64,000 bases of DNA from Citrobacter koseri ATCC BAA-895 (GCF_000018045.1 NC_009792.1:2294001-2358000); one strand, 5' to 3'; counted from the stretch's first letter, positions 17,177 through 25,932 are shown. The notes: a model not told the origin generated them from the sequence alone. Made by a program: numbers and translations.

Positions 17177-18223
17177 TTGAACATAGACACTCGCGAAATT
17201 ACCCTTGAGCCCGCAGACAACGCCCGTCTGTTGAGCCTTTGCGGCCCGTTTGACGACAACATCAAACAACTGGAACGCCGTCTCGGCATCGAGATCAACC
17301 GTCGTGACAATCACTTTAAGCTGACCGGTCGCCCGATTTGCGTCACCGCCGCGGTAGATATCCTGCGCAGCCTGTACGTCGATACCGCCCCGATGCGCGG
17401 TCAGATTCAGGACATCGAGCCGGAACAAATCCACCTTGCGATTAAAGAAGCGCGCGTGCTGGAACAGAGCGCGGAGAGCGTTCCTGACTATGGCAAGGCG
17501 ATAAATATTAAAACCAAGCGTGGCGTGATTAAGCCGCGCACGCCGAATCAGGCGCAGTACATCGCCAACATTCTCGATCACGACATTACTTTCGGCGTTG
17601 GCCCTGCCGGTACGGGGAAAACCTACCTCGCCGTTGCCGCCGCCGTGGACGCTCTTGAGCGTCAGGAAATTCGTCGTATTCTGCTGACTCGTCCGGCGGT
17701 GGAAGCCGGGGAAAAACTGGGCTTTCTGCCAGGCGACCTGAGCCAGAAGGTAGACCCGTATCTTCGCCCGCTGTATGACGCGCTGTTTGAGATGCTCGGC
17801 TTCGAGAAAGTAGAAAAGCTAATTGAGCGCAACGTCATTGAAGTCGCGCCGCTGGCCTATATGCGCGGTCGTACGCTGAACGACGCCTTTATTATTCTCG
17901 ATGAGAGCCAGAACACCACCATCGAACAGATGAAGATGTTCCTGACGCGTATCGGCTTTAATTCGAAAGCGGTTATTACCGGCGACGTCACGCAGATTGA
18001 CCTGCCGCGCAACACGAAGTCTGGCCTGCGCCATGCGATAGAAGTGCTGGCGGAAGTCGAAGAGATCAGCTTTAACTTTTTCCACAGCGAAGACGTGGTG
18101 CGCCATCCGGTGGTTGCCCGTATCGTTAACGCCTATGAAGCCTGGGAAGAAGCGGAGCAAAAACGCAAGGCAGCGCTGGCGGCAGAACGCAAGCGTGAAG
18201 CGCAGGAGCAGGAACAAAAATGA
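17177..18223 (+). CDS. ybeZ: YbeZ (PhoL), PhoH-like ATPase
   Basis: A PhoH-family P-loop NTPase associated with ribosome maturation and RNA handling through YbeY. The 348-residue protein has Walker A GPAGTGKT at 142-149 and Walker B IILDES near 237-242. The C-terminus is a charged Lys/Glu/Gln helix. The start is TTG at 17177, preceded by AAGAGG at good spacing and matching the homologue start. The last four bases overlap ybeY (ATGA), so translation is coupled. First gene of the ybeZYX-lnt operon. Confidence 0.95.
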   Translation: MNIDTREITLEPADNARLLSLCGPFDDNIKQLERRLGIEINRRDNHFKLTGRPICVTAAVDILRSLYVDTAPMRGQIQDIEPEQIHLAIKEARVLEQSAESVPDYGKAINIKTKRGVIKPRTPNQAQYIANILDHDITFGVGPAGTGKTYLAVAAAVDALERQEIRRILLTRPAVEAGEKLGFLPGDLSQKVDPYLRPLYDALFEMLGFEKVEKLIERNVIEVAPLAYMRGRTLNDAFIILDESQNTTIEQMKMFLTRIGFNSKAVITGDVTQIDLPRNTKSGLRHAIEVLAEVEEISFNFFHSEDVVRHPVVARIVNAYEAWEEAEQKRKAALAAERKREAQEQEQK

Positions 18224-18687
18224 GTCAGGTGATCCTCGATTTACAACTGGCATGTGAAGACCATTCCGGCCTGCCGGAAGAGAGCCAGTTTCAGACGTGG
18301 CTGAATGCGGTGATCCCACAGTTTCAGGAAGAATCAGAAGTGACGATTCGCCTGGTGGATGAAGCCGAAAGCCACGATCTTAACCTGACCTACCGCGGGA
18401 AAGATAAGCCAACCAACGTGCTCTCTTTCCCGTTTGAAGCGCCGCCAGGTATGGAGATGCCGCTGCTGGGCGATCTGATCATCTGCCGCCAGGTAGTGGA
18501 GCAAGAAGCGAAAGAACAAGATAAGCCGCTGGAGGCCCACTGGGCGCATATGGTCGTGCACGGCAGCCTGCATTTGCTGGGTTACGACCATATCGAAGAT
18601 GATGAAGCGGAAGAGATGGAAGCCCTCGAAACAGAGATTATGCTTGCTCTGGGCTATGAGGACCCGTACATTTCCGAGAAAGACTAA
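18220..18687 (+). CDS. ybeY: YbeY endoribonuclease
   Basis: A zinc-dependent single-strand endoribonuclease needed for 16S rRNA 3-prime maturation and quality control of 70S ribosomes. The 155-residue protein has the UPF0054 signature H-G-x-L-H-L-x-G-Y-D-H, with zinc ligands His114, His118 and His124. The ATG overlaps the ybeZ stop by four bases. Conserved Arg59 lies in LTYRGKDKPTNVLSF. Confidence 0.97.
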   Translation: MSQVILDLQLACEDHSGLPEESQFQTWLNAVIPQFQEESEVTIRLVDEAESHDLNLTYRGKDKPTNVLSFPFEAPPGMEMPLLGDLIICRQVVEQEAKEQDKPLEAHWAHMVVHGSLHLLGYDHIEDDEAEEMEALETEIMLALGYEDPYISEKD

Positions 18688-18771
18688 GTACGATGAACAA
18701 ACATGCCGTCAGCCGTTAAGTATATGCATGACGAGCGACCTATTAACCAACATGAGAACCCATACGACGCC

Positions 18772-19650
18772 ATGAGCGACGACAATTCACACAGTAGTGA
18801 CACGTTAAACAGCAAAAAGGGATTTTTTTCCCTGTTACTGAGCCAACTTTTCCACGGTGAACCCAAAAACCGTGACGAACTGCTGGCGCTGATCCGTGAT
18901 TCCGGGCAGAACGACCTTATCGATGAAGATACGCGCGATATGCTCGAAGGGGTGATGGACATTGCGGACCAGCGCGTTCGCGACATCATGATCCCCCGCT
19001 CCCAGATGATTACCCTGAAACGCAACCAGACGCTGGATGAATGCCTTGATGTCATCATTGAGTCAGCACACTCGCGTTTCCCGGTCATCAGCGAAGACAA
19101 AGATCACATTGAAGGGATTCTGATGGCGAAGGATCTGCTGCCGTTTATGCGCAGCGATGCCGAAGCCTTCAGCATGGAAAAAGTGTTACGCCAGGCCGTT
19201 GTTGTCCCGGAGAGTAAGCGCGTTGACCGCATGCTCAAAGAGTTCCGTTCCCAGCGTTACCATATGGCGATCGTTATCGACGAGTTTGGCGGGGTGTCGG
19301 GTCTGGTGACCATTGAAGACATTCTCGAACTGATCGTGGGTGAAATTGAAGACGAGTATGATGAAGAAGATGATATCGACTTCCGTCAGCTCAGTCGCCA
19401 CACCTGGACCATTCGCGCTCTCGCACCGATTGAAGACTTCAACGAAGCCTTCGGCACCAGCTTCAGCGATGAAGAGGTCGATACCATTGGCGGTCTGGTG
19501 ATGCAGGCGTTCGGTCATCTGCCTGCGCGCGGTGAGACCATTGACATTGATGGTTACCAGTTCAAAGTCGCTATGGCCGACAGCCGTCGTATTATTCAGG
19601 TTCATGTCAGAATACCGGATGACTCGCCCCAGCCTAAACTGGACGAATAA
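18772..19650 (+). CDS. ybeX: YbeX/CorC, CBS-domain protein
   Basis: A cytoplasmic protein of the CorC family, linked to magnesium/cobalt efflux in Salmonella genetics and to ribosome metabolism in E. coli. The 292-residue protein has tandem CBS domains (about 65-190, with SRFPVISEDKDHIEGILMAKDLL) that bind adenine nucleotides, then a CorC_HlyC domain (about 205-285). It lacks the N-terminal membrane DUF21 domain of larger relatives. I chose the ATG at 18772, giving the family length, rather than an earlier ATG at 18703. The ribosome site is weak (GAG 14 bases upstream), so reinitiation from ybeY may matter. Confidence 0.94.
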   Translation: MSDDNSHSSDTLNSKKGFFSLLLSQLFHGEPKNRDELLALIRDSGQNDLIDEDTRDMLEGVMDIADQRVRDIMIPRSQMITLKRNQTLDECLDVIIESAHSRFPVISEDKDHIEGILMAKDLLPFMRSDAEAFSMEKVLRQAVVVPESKRVDRMLKEFRSQRYHMAIVIDEFGGVSGLVTIEDILELIVGEIEDEYDEEDDIDFRQLSRHTWTIRALAPIEDFNEAFGTSFSDEEVDTIGGLVMQAFGHLPARGETIDIDGYQFKVAMADSRRIIQVHVRIPDDSPQPKLDE

Positions 19651-19674
19651 AACCAAAAGTGGACTAAAGACTAA

Positions 19675-21213
19675 ATGGCATTTGCCTCACTGATTGAACG
19701 CCAGCGCATTCGCCTGCTGCTGGCGTTATTATTCGGCGCCTGCGGAACGCTGGCTTTTTCTCCGTATGACGTCTGGCCCGCCGCGCTTATCTCGCTTATG
19801 GGCCTACAGGCGTTAACCTTACACCGCCGCCCGCTCCAGTCGGCTGCTATCGGCTACTTCTGGGGGCTGGGACTCTTTGGCTCCGGCATCAACTGGGTCT
19901 ACGTCAGTATCGCGCAGTTCGGCGGTATGCCCGGCCCGATAAACGTCTTCCTTGTGGTGCTGCTTGCCGCATACCTTTCCCTCTACACGGGCCTGTTCGC
20001 CGGTATTCTGTCGCGTCTGTGGCCGAAAACCACCTGGCTGCGCGTGGCGATCGCCGCCCCCGTAGTCTGGCAAATCACCGAGTTTCTGCGTGGCTGGGTA
20101 CTGACCGGCTTCCCGTGGCTACAGTTCGGCTATAGCCAGATTGACGGCCCGCTAAAAGGGCTGGCGCCGGTGATGGGCGTTGAGGCCATCAACTTCCTGC
20201 TGATGATGGTCAGCGGCCTGCTGGTGCTGGCGGCAGTTACCCGCAACTGGCGTCCTCTGGTCGTCGCGCTGGTGTTATTTGCCCTGCCCTTCCCGCTGCG
20301 TTACATCCAGTGGTATACGCTGGAGCCGGAAAAAACCACGCAGGTCTCGCTGGTTCAGGGCGACATTCCCCAATCGCTGAAGTGGGATGAGAGTCAGCTT
20401 ATCAATACGCTGAAAATCTATCTCGACGCCACCCAGCCGGAAATGGGTAAATCGCAACTGATTATCTGGCCGGAGTCCGCCATTCCCGATCTGGAGATTA
20501 ATCAGCAGCGTTTTCTGGGCATGATGGACGATCTGCTGAAATCCAAAAACAGCACGTTGATTACCGGCATCGTCGATGCGCGTCTGAACAAGCAGAACCG
20601 CTACGACACCTACAACACGATTATCACGCTGGGTAAAGACAGCCCGTACAGCTACGATTCCAGCAATCGCTACAACAAAAACCACCTGGTGCCGTTTGGC
20701 GAGTTCGTGCCGCTGGAGTCGATTCTGCGCCCGTTAGCGCCGTTCTTTGACCTGCCGATGTCCTCATTCAGCCGTGGGCCGTACATACAGCCACAGCTGC
20801 ATGCGCATGGCTTTAAACTGACGGCGGCGATTTGCTACGAAATCATTCTGGGTGAACAGGTTCGGGACAATTTCCGCCCGGACACTGACTATCTGCTGAC
20901 CATCTCTAACGACGCCTGGTTCGGAAAATCTATCGGCCCGTGGCAGCACTTCCAGATGGCGAGAATGCGTTCTCTGGAGCTGGCGCGCCCGCTGTTGCGC
21001 AGCACCAACAACGGCATTACGGCAGTCATTGGTCCGCAGGGTGAAATTCAGGCGATGATCCCGCAGTTTACCCGCGACGTATTGACCACCCACGTTACGC
21101 CAACCCGTGGTTTAACGCCTTATGCCCGTACCGGCAACTGGCCGTTATGGTTGCTCACCGCGCTGATGGGCTTTGGCGCCGTGGTGATGAGCCTGCGTCA
21201 GCGCCGTAAATAA
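19675..21213 (+). CDS. lnt: Apolipoprotein N-acyltransferase
   Basis: An inner-membrane enzyme that adds the third acyl chain to lipoprotein N-termini, the last maturation step before Lol export. The 512-residue protein has six to eight N-terminal membrane segments (about 10-210) and a periplasmic nitrilase-like domain. The expected triad Glu/Lys/Cys (267/335/387 in E. coli) is matched by IIWPESAIPD, NKNHLVPFGEF and AICYEII. Last gene of the ybeZYX-lnt run, 24 bp after ybeX. It serves substrates such as LptE, RlpA and ChiQ in this window. Confidence 0.98.
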   Translation: MAFASLIERQRIRLLLALLFGACGTLAFSPYDVWPAALISLMGLQALTLHRRPLQSAAIGYFWGLGLFGSGINWVYVSIAQFGGMPGPINVFLVVLLAAYLSLYTGLFAGILSRLWPKTTWLRVAIAAPVVWQITEFLRGWVLTGFPWLQFGYSQIDGPLKGLAPVMGVEAINFLLMMVSGLLVLAAVTRNWRPLVVALVLFALPFPLRYIQWYTLEPEKTTQVSLVQGDIPQSLKWDESQLINTLKIYLDATQPEMGKSQLIIWPESAIPDLEINQQRFLGMMDDLLKSKNSTLITGIVDARLNKQNRYDTYNTIITLGKDSPYSYDSSNRYNKNHLVPFGEFVPLESILRPLAPFFDLPMSSFSRGPYIQPQLHAHGFKLTAAICYEIILGEQVRDNFRPDTDYLLTISNDAWFGKSIGPWQHFQMARMRSLELARPLLRSTNNGITAVIGPQGEIQAMIPQFTRDVLTTHVTPTRGLTPYARTGNWPLWLLTALMGFGAVVMSLRQRRK

Positions 21214-21225
21214 TCTCCCTTATTA

Positions 21226-21254
21226 CCGGGTAAGACGCGATGCGTCTTACCCGG
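21226..21254. repeat. Perfect 13-bp hairpin after lnt
   Basis: CCGGGTAAGACGC (21226-21238) pairs with GCGTCTTACCCGG (21242-21254) around GAT. No T-tract follows, so it is a REP-family or mRNA 3-prime-end stem rather than a terminator. Confidence 0.7.
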
Positions 21255-21274
21255 CCTGGCTATATCCCTCCATT

Positions 21275-21291
21275 CTGGCACGCCTATTGCT
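21275..21291 (+). promoter_or_regulatory. Sigma-54 promoter of gltIJKL
   Basis: CTGGCACG-CCTA-TTGCT matches the -24/-12 consensus (YTGGCACGN4TTGCW) at every position. GG lies at 21277-21278 and GC at 21289-21290, ten bases apart as required. The predicted start is near 21302, giving a leader of about 270 nt. Confidence 0.85.
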
Positions 21292-21296
21292 TTGTT

Positions 21297-21316
21297 AAAC
21301 AAGGTAAACCTTGTTT
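21297..21316 (+). other. Palindrome at the gltI start site
   Basis: AAACAAGG-TAAA-CCTTGTTT followed by TTGG. It covers the predicted sigma-54 start (21302). It could be the end of the lnt transcript or a protein-binding site. Confidence 0.55.
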
Positions 21317-21507
21317 TGGCTATATGTGCAACCTGGTCGCACCAATATCGATCATCGGTAGCACCCAAACAGTGCAATGAAAGATTTTTGCCTCTAAACG
21401 GTGCGGCGCACTTCGCAAAAATAAACAATAAAGCAGCAAAATCTTTACATTCAGCCAAACTAAATGTTAACAAACACGCATAACACTGCACGCTCAAGTT
21501 GCAGACG

Positions 21508-21529
21508 ATAACAACACAAACACTCACAA
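21508..21529 (+). promoter_or_regulatory. GcvB target, C/A-rich element of the gltI leader
   Basis: A run of A and C ending 45 bases before the gltI ATG, containing CAACACAAACACTCACAA. In Salmonella GcvB binds the C/A-rich element at about -57 to -45 of gltI and blocks translation; position and composition agree. Confidence 0.8.
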
Positions 21530-21573
21530 TGGGTATCAATGCGTCGATGGCGCAGACGATAAAGGAGTTGGAT

Positions 21574-22482
21574 ATGCAATTACGTAAGCTAGCCACAGCA
21601 ATGCTGGTCATGGGAATGTCTGCCGGTCTGGCACACGCGGAAGACGCCGCGCCGGCGGCGGGCAGTACGCTGGATAAAATCGCGAAGAATGGCATTATCG
21701 TCGTCGGCCACCGCGAGTCCTCCGTGCCGTTCTCTTACTACGACAACCAGCAAAAAGTGGTCGGTTATTCACAGGACTACTCCAACGCCATCGTTGAAGC
21801 CGTGAAGAAAAAGCTTAACAAACCTGACCTACAGGTGAAGCTGATCCCAATTACCTCCCAGAACCGTATTCCACTGTTGCAAAACGGAACCTTCGACTTT
21901 GAGTGTGGCTCCACCACCAACAACGTCGAACGCCAGAAACAAGCTGCGTTCTCTGACACCATTTTCATCGTCGGTACGCGTCTGCTGGCGAAAAAAGACA
22001 GCGATATTAAAGACTTCCCGGACCTGAAAGGGAAAGCGGTCGTGGTCACCTCCGGTACCACCTCTGAAATTCTGCTGCACAAGCTGAATGAAGAACAAAA
22101 AATGAATATGCGCATTATCAGCGCGAAAGACCACGGCGACTCCTTCCGTACGCTGGAAAGCGGTCGCGCCGTCGCCTTTATGATGGATGATGCCCTGCTG
22201 GCGGGTGAACGCGCGAAAGCCAAAAAACCAGACAACTGGGAGATCGTCGGTAAGCCGCAATCTCAGGAAGCCTACGGCTGTATGCTGCGTAAAAACGATC
22301 CTGAGTTTAAAACGCTGGTAGATGACACGATTGCCCAGGTGCAGACCTCAGGCGAAGCGGAAAAATGGTTTGATAAGTGGTTTAAAAACCCAATCCCGCC
22401 GAAAAACCTGAACATGAATTTCGAACTGTCCGACGAGATGAAGGCGCTGTTCAAAGAACCGAATGACAAAGCACTTAACTAA
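21574..22482 (+). CDS. gltI: Glutamate/aspartate ABC transporter, binding protein GltI
   Basis: The periplasmic solute-binding protein of the GltIJKL importer for L-glutamate and L-aspartate. The 302-residue precursor carries a signal peptide cut after AHA (22/23); the rest is an SBP_bac_3 fold with the family motif QNRIPLLQNGTFDFECGSTTNN. I used the ATG at 21574 because AAAGGAG precedes it; earlier in-frame ATGs from 21499 would extend into the GcvB leader. Expression is probably sigma-54 dependent and GcvB repressed. The 3-prime end of the transcript gives rise to SroC. Confidence 0.97.
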   Translation: MQLRKLATAMLVMGMSAGLAHAEDAAPAAGSTLDKIAKNGIIVVGHRESSVPFSYYDNQQKVVGYSQDYSNAIVEAVKKKLNKPDLQVKLIPITSQNRIPLLQNGTFDFECGSTTNNVERQKQAAFSDTIFIVGTRLLAKKDSDIKDFPDLKGKAVVVTSGTTSEILLHKLNEEQKMNMRIISAKDHGDSFRTLESGRAVAFMMDDALLAGERAKAKKPDNWEIVGKPQSQEAYGCMLRKNDPEFKTLVDDTIAQVQTSGEAEKWFDKWFKNPIPPKNLNMNFELSDEMKALFKEPNDKALN

Positions 22483-22631
22483 CTAAAATAAATGGGGCGG
22501 GATCTCCTTGCCCTCTCGATTGTCATTCAGCACGGACAGACTATAAGCCTGATGGTCGTTCCCCATCAGGCCTGAAAACCGCAAAACGCTGGATAACAAT
22601 CTTCGAGGGTAGCGCTGCTACCCTTTTTTTT
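22470..22631 (+). ncRNA. sroC: SroC, sRNA sponge for GcvB
   Basis: The gltI-gltJ gap contains two stem-loops and an intrinsic terminator with eight T (22606-22631), the layout of SroC, a fragment of about 160 nt released from the gltIJKL mRNA by RNase E. In Salmonella SroC base-pairs with GcvB and triggers its decay, which relieves gltI repression. The 5-prime end here is estimated from the known length, not seen. Confidence 0.75.
22606..22631 (+). terminator. Internal terminator, 3-prime end of SroC
   Basis: The stem AGGGTAGC/GCTACCCT, tight loop, then eight T. It lies inside the operon between gltI and gltJ, so only part of the transcription reaches gltJKL. Confidence 0.9.
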
Positions 22632-22644
22632 CTGGAGTAGATTT

Positions 22645-23385
22645 ATGTCAATAGACTGGAACTGGGGGATTTTTTTACAACAAGCCCCGTTCGGCAACAC
22701 CACGTATCTCGGCTGGCTCTGGAGCGGCTTCCAGGTCACCGTCGCGTTATCCATCACCGCCTGGATTATTGCTTTCCTCGTCGGCTCGTTATTCGGCATT
22801 TTACGTACTGTACCTAACCGCTTCCTCTCAGGAATGGGGACGCTTTACGTGGAACTGTTTCGTAACGTCCCGCTGATTGTTCAGTTCTTTACCTGGTATC
22901 TGGTCGTGCCTGAGCTGTTGCCGGAAAATATCGGCATGTGGTTCAAGGCGGAACTGGACCCGAACATTCAATTTTTCCTCTCATCAATGATCTGTCTGGG
23001 GCTGTTTACCGCTGCGCGCGTCTGCGAGCAGGTACGCGCCGCGATTCAGTCGCTGCCTCGCGGGCAGAAAAACGCTGCGCTGGCGATGGGGCTGACGCTG
23101 CCTCAGGCTTATCGCTATGTTCTGTTACCGAACGCCTATCGGGTGATTGTCCCGCCGATGACCTCGGAAATGATGAACCTGGTGAAAAACTCCGCCATCG
23201 CATCGACCATTGGTCTGGTGGATATGGCGGCGCAGGCGGGCAAGCTGCTGGATTACTCCGCCCACGCCTGGGAGTCGTTCACCGCGATTACGCTGGCCTA
23301 CGTGCTGATTAATGCCGTCATTATGCTGGTGATGAATCTGGTGGAACGTAAAGTCCGCCTGCCTGGCAATATGGGAGGCAAATAA
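22645..23385 (+). CDS. gltJ: Glutamate/aspartate ABC permease GltJ
   Basis: One of two inner-membrane permease subunits of the GltIJKL importer. The 246-residue protein has about five hydrophobic segments and the BPD-type EAA loop (about 140-175, RGQKNAALAMGLTLPQAYRYV) that docks the ATPase GltL. TCTGGAG is the ribosome site. The stop shares one base with the gltK start (TAATG), giving coupled translation and equal stoichiometry. Confidence 0.97.
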   Translation: MSIDWNWGIFLQQAPFGNTTYLGWLWSGFQVTVALSITAWIIAFLVGSLFGILRTVPNRFLSGMGTLYVELFRNVPLIVQFFTWYLVVPELLPENIGMWFKAELDPNIQFFLSSMICLGLFTAARVCEQVRAAIQSLPRGQKNAALAMGLTLPQAYRYVLLPNAYRVIVPPMTSEMMNLVKNSAIASTIGLVDMAAQAGKLLDYSAHAWESFTAITLAYVLINAVIMLVMNLVERKVRLPGNMGGK

Positions 23386-24059
23386 TGTACGAGTTTGACT
23401 GGAGTTCGATCGTTCCTTCCATGCCGTATTTGCTGGCCGGGCTGGTGATCACCCTGAAAATTACCGTCACCGCCGTGGTGATCGGGATTCTCTGGGGCAC
23501 CATTCTGGCGGTAATGCGTCTCTCAAGTTTCGCCCCTGTCGCCTGGTTTGCGAAAGCTTACGTCAACGTTTTCCGCTCCATCCCGCTGGTGATGGTGCTG
23601 CTATGGTTCTACCTGATTGTGCCGGGGCTGTTGCAGGATGTACTGGGTATTTCGCCCAAAACGGATATTCGCCTGATTTCAGCGATGGTCGCGTTTTCCA
23701 TGTTTGAGGCGGCGTATTACTCGGAGATTATCCGTGCGGGTATTCAGAGCATTTCACGCGGGCAGTCCAGCGCTGCGCTGGCGCTGGGGATGACCCACTG
23801 GCAGTCGATGAAGCTCATCATCCTGCCGCAGGCGTTCCGTGCGATGGTGCCGCTGCTGCTTACCCAGGGTATCGTACTGTTCCAGGATACCTCCCTGGTT
23901 TACGTGTTAAGCCTCGCGGATTTCTTCCGCACCGCCACCACCATTGGCGAGCGTGATGGTACGCAGGTCGAAATGATCCTGTTTGCCGGTGCCGTCTACT
24001 TTGTTATCAGCCTGAGCGCGTCGTTGTTGGTCAGCTATTTGAAGAAAAGGACAGTTTAA
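23385..24059 (+). CDS. gltK: Glutamate/aspartate ABC permease GltK
   Basis: Second permease subunit of GltIJKL; 224 residues, HisM/HisQ-like. The ATPase-docking EAA loop is RGQSSAALALGMTHWQSMKLI (about 124-144; shown only as a position guide). Five hydrophobic segments are visible. It overlaps gltJ and gltL by one base at each end, a tight operon. Confidence 0.96.
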   Translation: MYEFDWSSIVPSMPYLLAGLVITLKITVTAVVIGILWGTILAVMRLSSFAPVAWFAKAYVNVFRSIPLVMVLLWFYLIVPGLLQDVLGISPKTDIRLISAMVAFSMFEAAYYSEIIRAGIQSISRGQSSAALALGMTHWQSMKLIILPQAFRAMVPLLLTQGIVLFQDTSLVYVLSLADFFRTATTIGERDGTQVEMILFAGAVYFVISLSASLLVSYLKKRTV

Positions 24060-24784
24060 TGATTACCCTGAAAAATGTTTCTAAATGGTATGGTCACTTT
24101 CAGGTGCTGACCGACTGCTCCACGGAAGTGAAAAAAGGTGAAGTGGTGGTGGTCTGCGGCCCGTCGGGTTCCGGTAAATCGACCCTGATCAAAACGGTGA
24201 ACGGACTGGAACCGGTGCAACAGGGTGAAATCACCGTTGACGGCACCAAAGTGAATGACAAAAAAACGGATCTGGCGAAGCTCCGCTCGCGGGTCGGAAT
24301 GGTGTTCCAGCACTTTGAACTGTTCCCGCATCTGTCGATCATTGAAAACCTGACGCTGGCGCAGGTGAAAGTGCTCAAACGCGGCAAAGCGCCCGCCCGT
24401 GAAAAAGCGCAGAAGTTGCTTGAGCGCGTAGGACTCTCAGCCCATGCCAATAAGTTCCCGGCGCAGCTTTCCGGCGGGCAGCAACAGCGTGTGGCAATCG
24501 CGCGCGCGCTGTGCATGGACCCTATCGCTATGCTGTTTGATGAACCGACATCCGCACTCGATCCTGAAATGATCAACGAAGTGCTGGACGTTATGGTCGA
24601 GCTGGCAAACGAAGGGATGACCATGATGGTCGTCACCCACGAAATGGGCTTTGCCCGTAAGGTGGCCAATCGGGTGATCTTTATGGACGAGGGGAAAATT
24701 GTCGAAGACTCGCCGAAAGAGGAGTTCTTTGCCAACCCGAAATCGGATCGCGCCAAAGACTTCCTGGCGAAAATCCTGCATTAA
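24059..24784 (+). CDS. gltL: Glutamate/aspartate ABC ATPase GltL
   Basis: The nucleotide-binding subunit that powers GltJK. The 241-residue protein has Walker A GPSGSGKST at 34-42, the ABC signature LSGGQQQR near 136-143 and Walker B MLFDEPT shortly after, then the H-loop VVTHEMGFA. ATG at 24059 overlaps the gltK stop. A 9-bp stem without T-tract (24792-24815) follows the stop and may mark the operon end. Confidence 0.98.
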   Translation: MITLKNVSKWYGHFQVLTDCSTEVKKGEVVVVCGPSGSGKSTLIKTVNGLEPVQQGEITVDGTKVNDKKTDLAKLRSRVGMVFQHFELFPHLSIIENLTLAQVKVLKRGKAPAREKAQKLLERVGLSAHANKFPAQLSGGQQQRVAIARALCMDPIAMLFDEPTSALDPEMINEVLDVMVELANEGMTMMVVTHEMGFARKVANRVIFMDEGKIVEDSPKEEFFANPKSDRAKDFLAKILH

Positions 24785-24791
24785 TCCTCCC

Positions 24792-24815
24792 GGCGCGCAC
24801 GACAGAGTGCGCGCC
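24792..24815. other. Hairpin after gltL
   Basis: GGCGCGCAC (24792-24800) pairs with GTGCGCGCC (24807-24815), with no T-tract. Likely stabilises the 3-prime end of the gltIJKL message. Confidence 0.6.
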
Positions 24816-24900
24816 ATATCACGCTTTATCTCTTCATATCTCGAATCGCACTCATCCCGGCGTTACCCTTGTCACAAAGTACCACTTACAAGGAGCAACA

Positions 24901-25839
24901 ATGGCACTTCCAGTCCTTTTTGATTGCGATCCAGGTCATGACGACGCCATCGCAATTGTTCTCGCCCTCGCATCGCCTGAACTGGATGTGAAAGCGATCA
25001 CCTCTTCCGCCGGTAACCAGACGCCTGACAAAACGCTGCGTAACGTATTGCGTATGCTGACGCTACTGGGGCGTAACGATATTCCTGTCGCGGGTGGCGC
25101 GATAAAACCGCTGATGCGCGATCTGATCATCGCCGATAACGTACACGGCGAAAGCGGACTGGACGGCCCGGCGCTACCGGAGCCGTCATTTGCGCCGCAG
25201 ACCTGCACCGCCGTTGAGCTGATGGCGAAAACCCTGCGCGAAAGCCCGGAACCGGTAACCATCGTCGCCACCGGGCCGCAAACCAACGTCGCCTTGCTGC
25301 TGAACAGCCATCCAGAATTGCACCGTAAAATCGCCCGCATTGTGATCATGGGCGGCGCGATGGGATTAGGTAACTGGACGCCAGCGGCAGAATTCAATAT
25401 TTACGTCGACCCCGAAGCGGCAGAGATTGTTTTCCAGTCAGGGATTCCCGTGGTGATGGCCGGGCTGGACGTAACGCACAAGGCGCAGATTCACGCTGAA
25501 GATACCGAGCGTTTCCGGGCGACAGGCAATCCTGTTTCCACGATCGTGGCGGAGCTGCTGGATTTCTTCCTCGAATATCACAAAGACGAAAAGTGGGGCT
25601 TTACCGGCGCGCCGTTGCATGACCCTTGCACCATCGCCTGGCTGCTAAAACCCGAGCTTTTCACCACCGTTGAACGTTGGGTCGGCGTGGAGACTCAGGG
25701 GAAATACACCCAGGGAATGACGGTCGTGGATTATTACTTCCTGACGGGCAATAAACCGAATGCGACGGTGATGGTCGATATCGACCGGCAGGGCTTTGTG
25801 GATTTGCTGGCGGAGAGGCTGGCGTTCTACGCATCATAA
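24901..25839 (+). CDS. rihA: Pyrimidine-specific ribonucleoside hydrolase RihA
   Basis: Hydrolyses cytidine and uridine to ribose and the base, for salvage. The 312-residue protein belongs to the IU-nucleoside hydrolase family, with the calcium-binding N-terminal motif FDCDPGHDDAIA (Asp10, Asp14, Asp15) and a late HDPCTIAWLL segment carrying the catalytic-site His near 240. Ribosome site AAGGAGC. A BIME (25843-25925) separates it from ybeL; in E. coli K-12 a larger island lies between these genes. Confidence 0.96.
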   Translation: MALPVLFDCDPGHDDAIAIVLALASPELDVKAITSSAGNQTPDKTLRNVLRMLTLLGRNDIPVAGGAIKPLMRDLIIADNVHGESGLDGPALPEPSFAPQTCTAVELMAKTLRESPEPVTIVATGPQTNVALLLNSHPELHRKIARIVIMGGAMGLGNWTPAAEFNIYVDPEAAEIVFQSGIPVVMAGLDVTHKAQIHAEDTERFRATGNPVSTIVAELLDFFLEYHKDEKWGFTGAPLHDPCTIAWLLKPELFTTVERWVGVETQGKYTQGMTVVDYYFLTGNKPNATVMVDIDRQGFVDLLAERLAFYAS

Positions 25840-25842
25840 CCA

Positions 25843-25925
25843 GCCGGATGGCGCTAACGCTTATCCGGCCTACATCAGCGTACAATTTGTAGGCCGGATA
25901 AGACGCTTCGCGTCGCCATCCGGCA
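25843..25925. repeat. BIME between rihA and ybeL
   Basis: Two inverted REP units GCCGGATGGCGCTAACGC... and GTAGGCCGGATAAGACGC...GCCATCCGGC. It fills almost the whole rihA-ybeL gap and lies at the site where E. coli carries the hscC island. Confidence 0.87.
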
Positions 25926-25932
25926 CTGCCGA

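Larger units (their letters stand above)
21214..21573 (+). other. lnt-gltI intergenic region
   Basis: 360 bp without a gene. It holds the lnt hairpin, the sigma-54 promoter, a palindrome at its start, and a long leader ending in the GcvB element and AAAGGAG ribosome site. Several GTGC/GCAC half-repeats lie at 21326-21350 and 21400-21412, but no clear NtrC enhancer was found. Confidence 0.6.
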
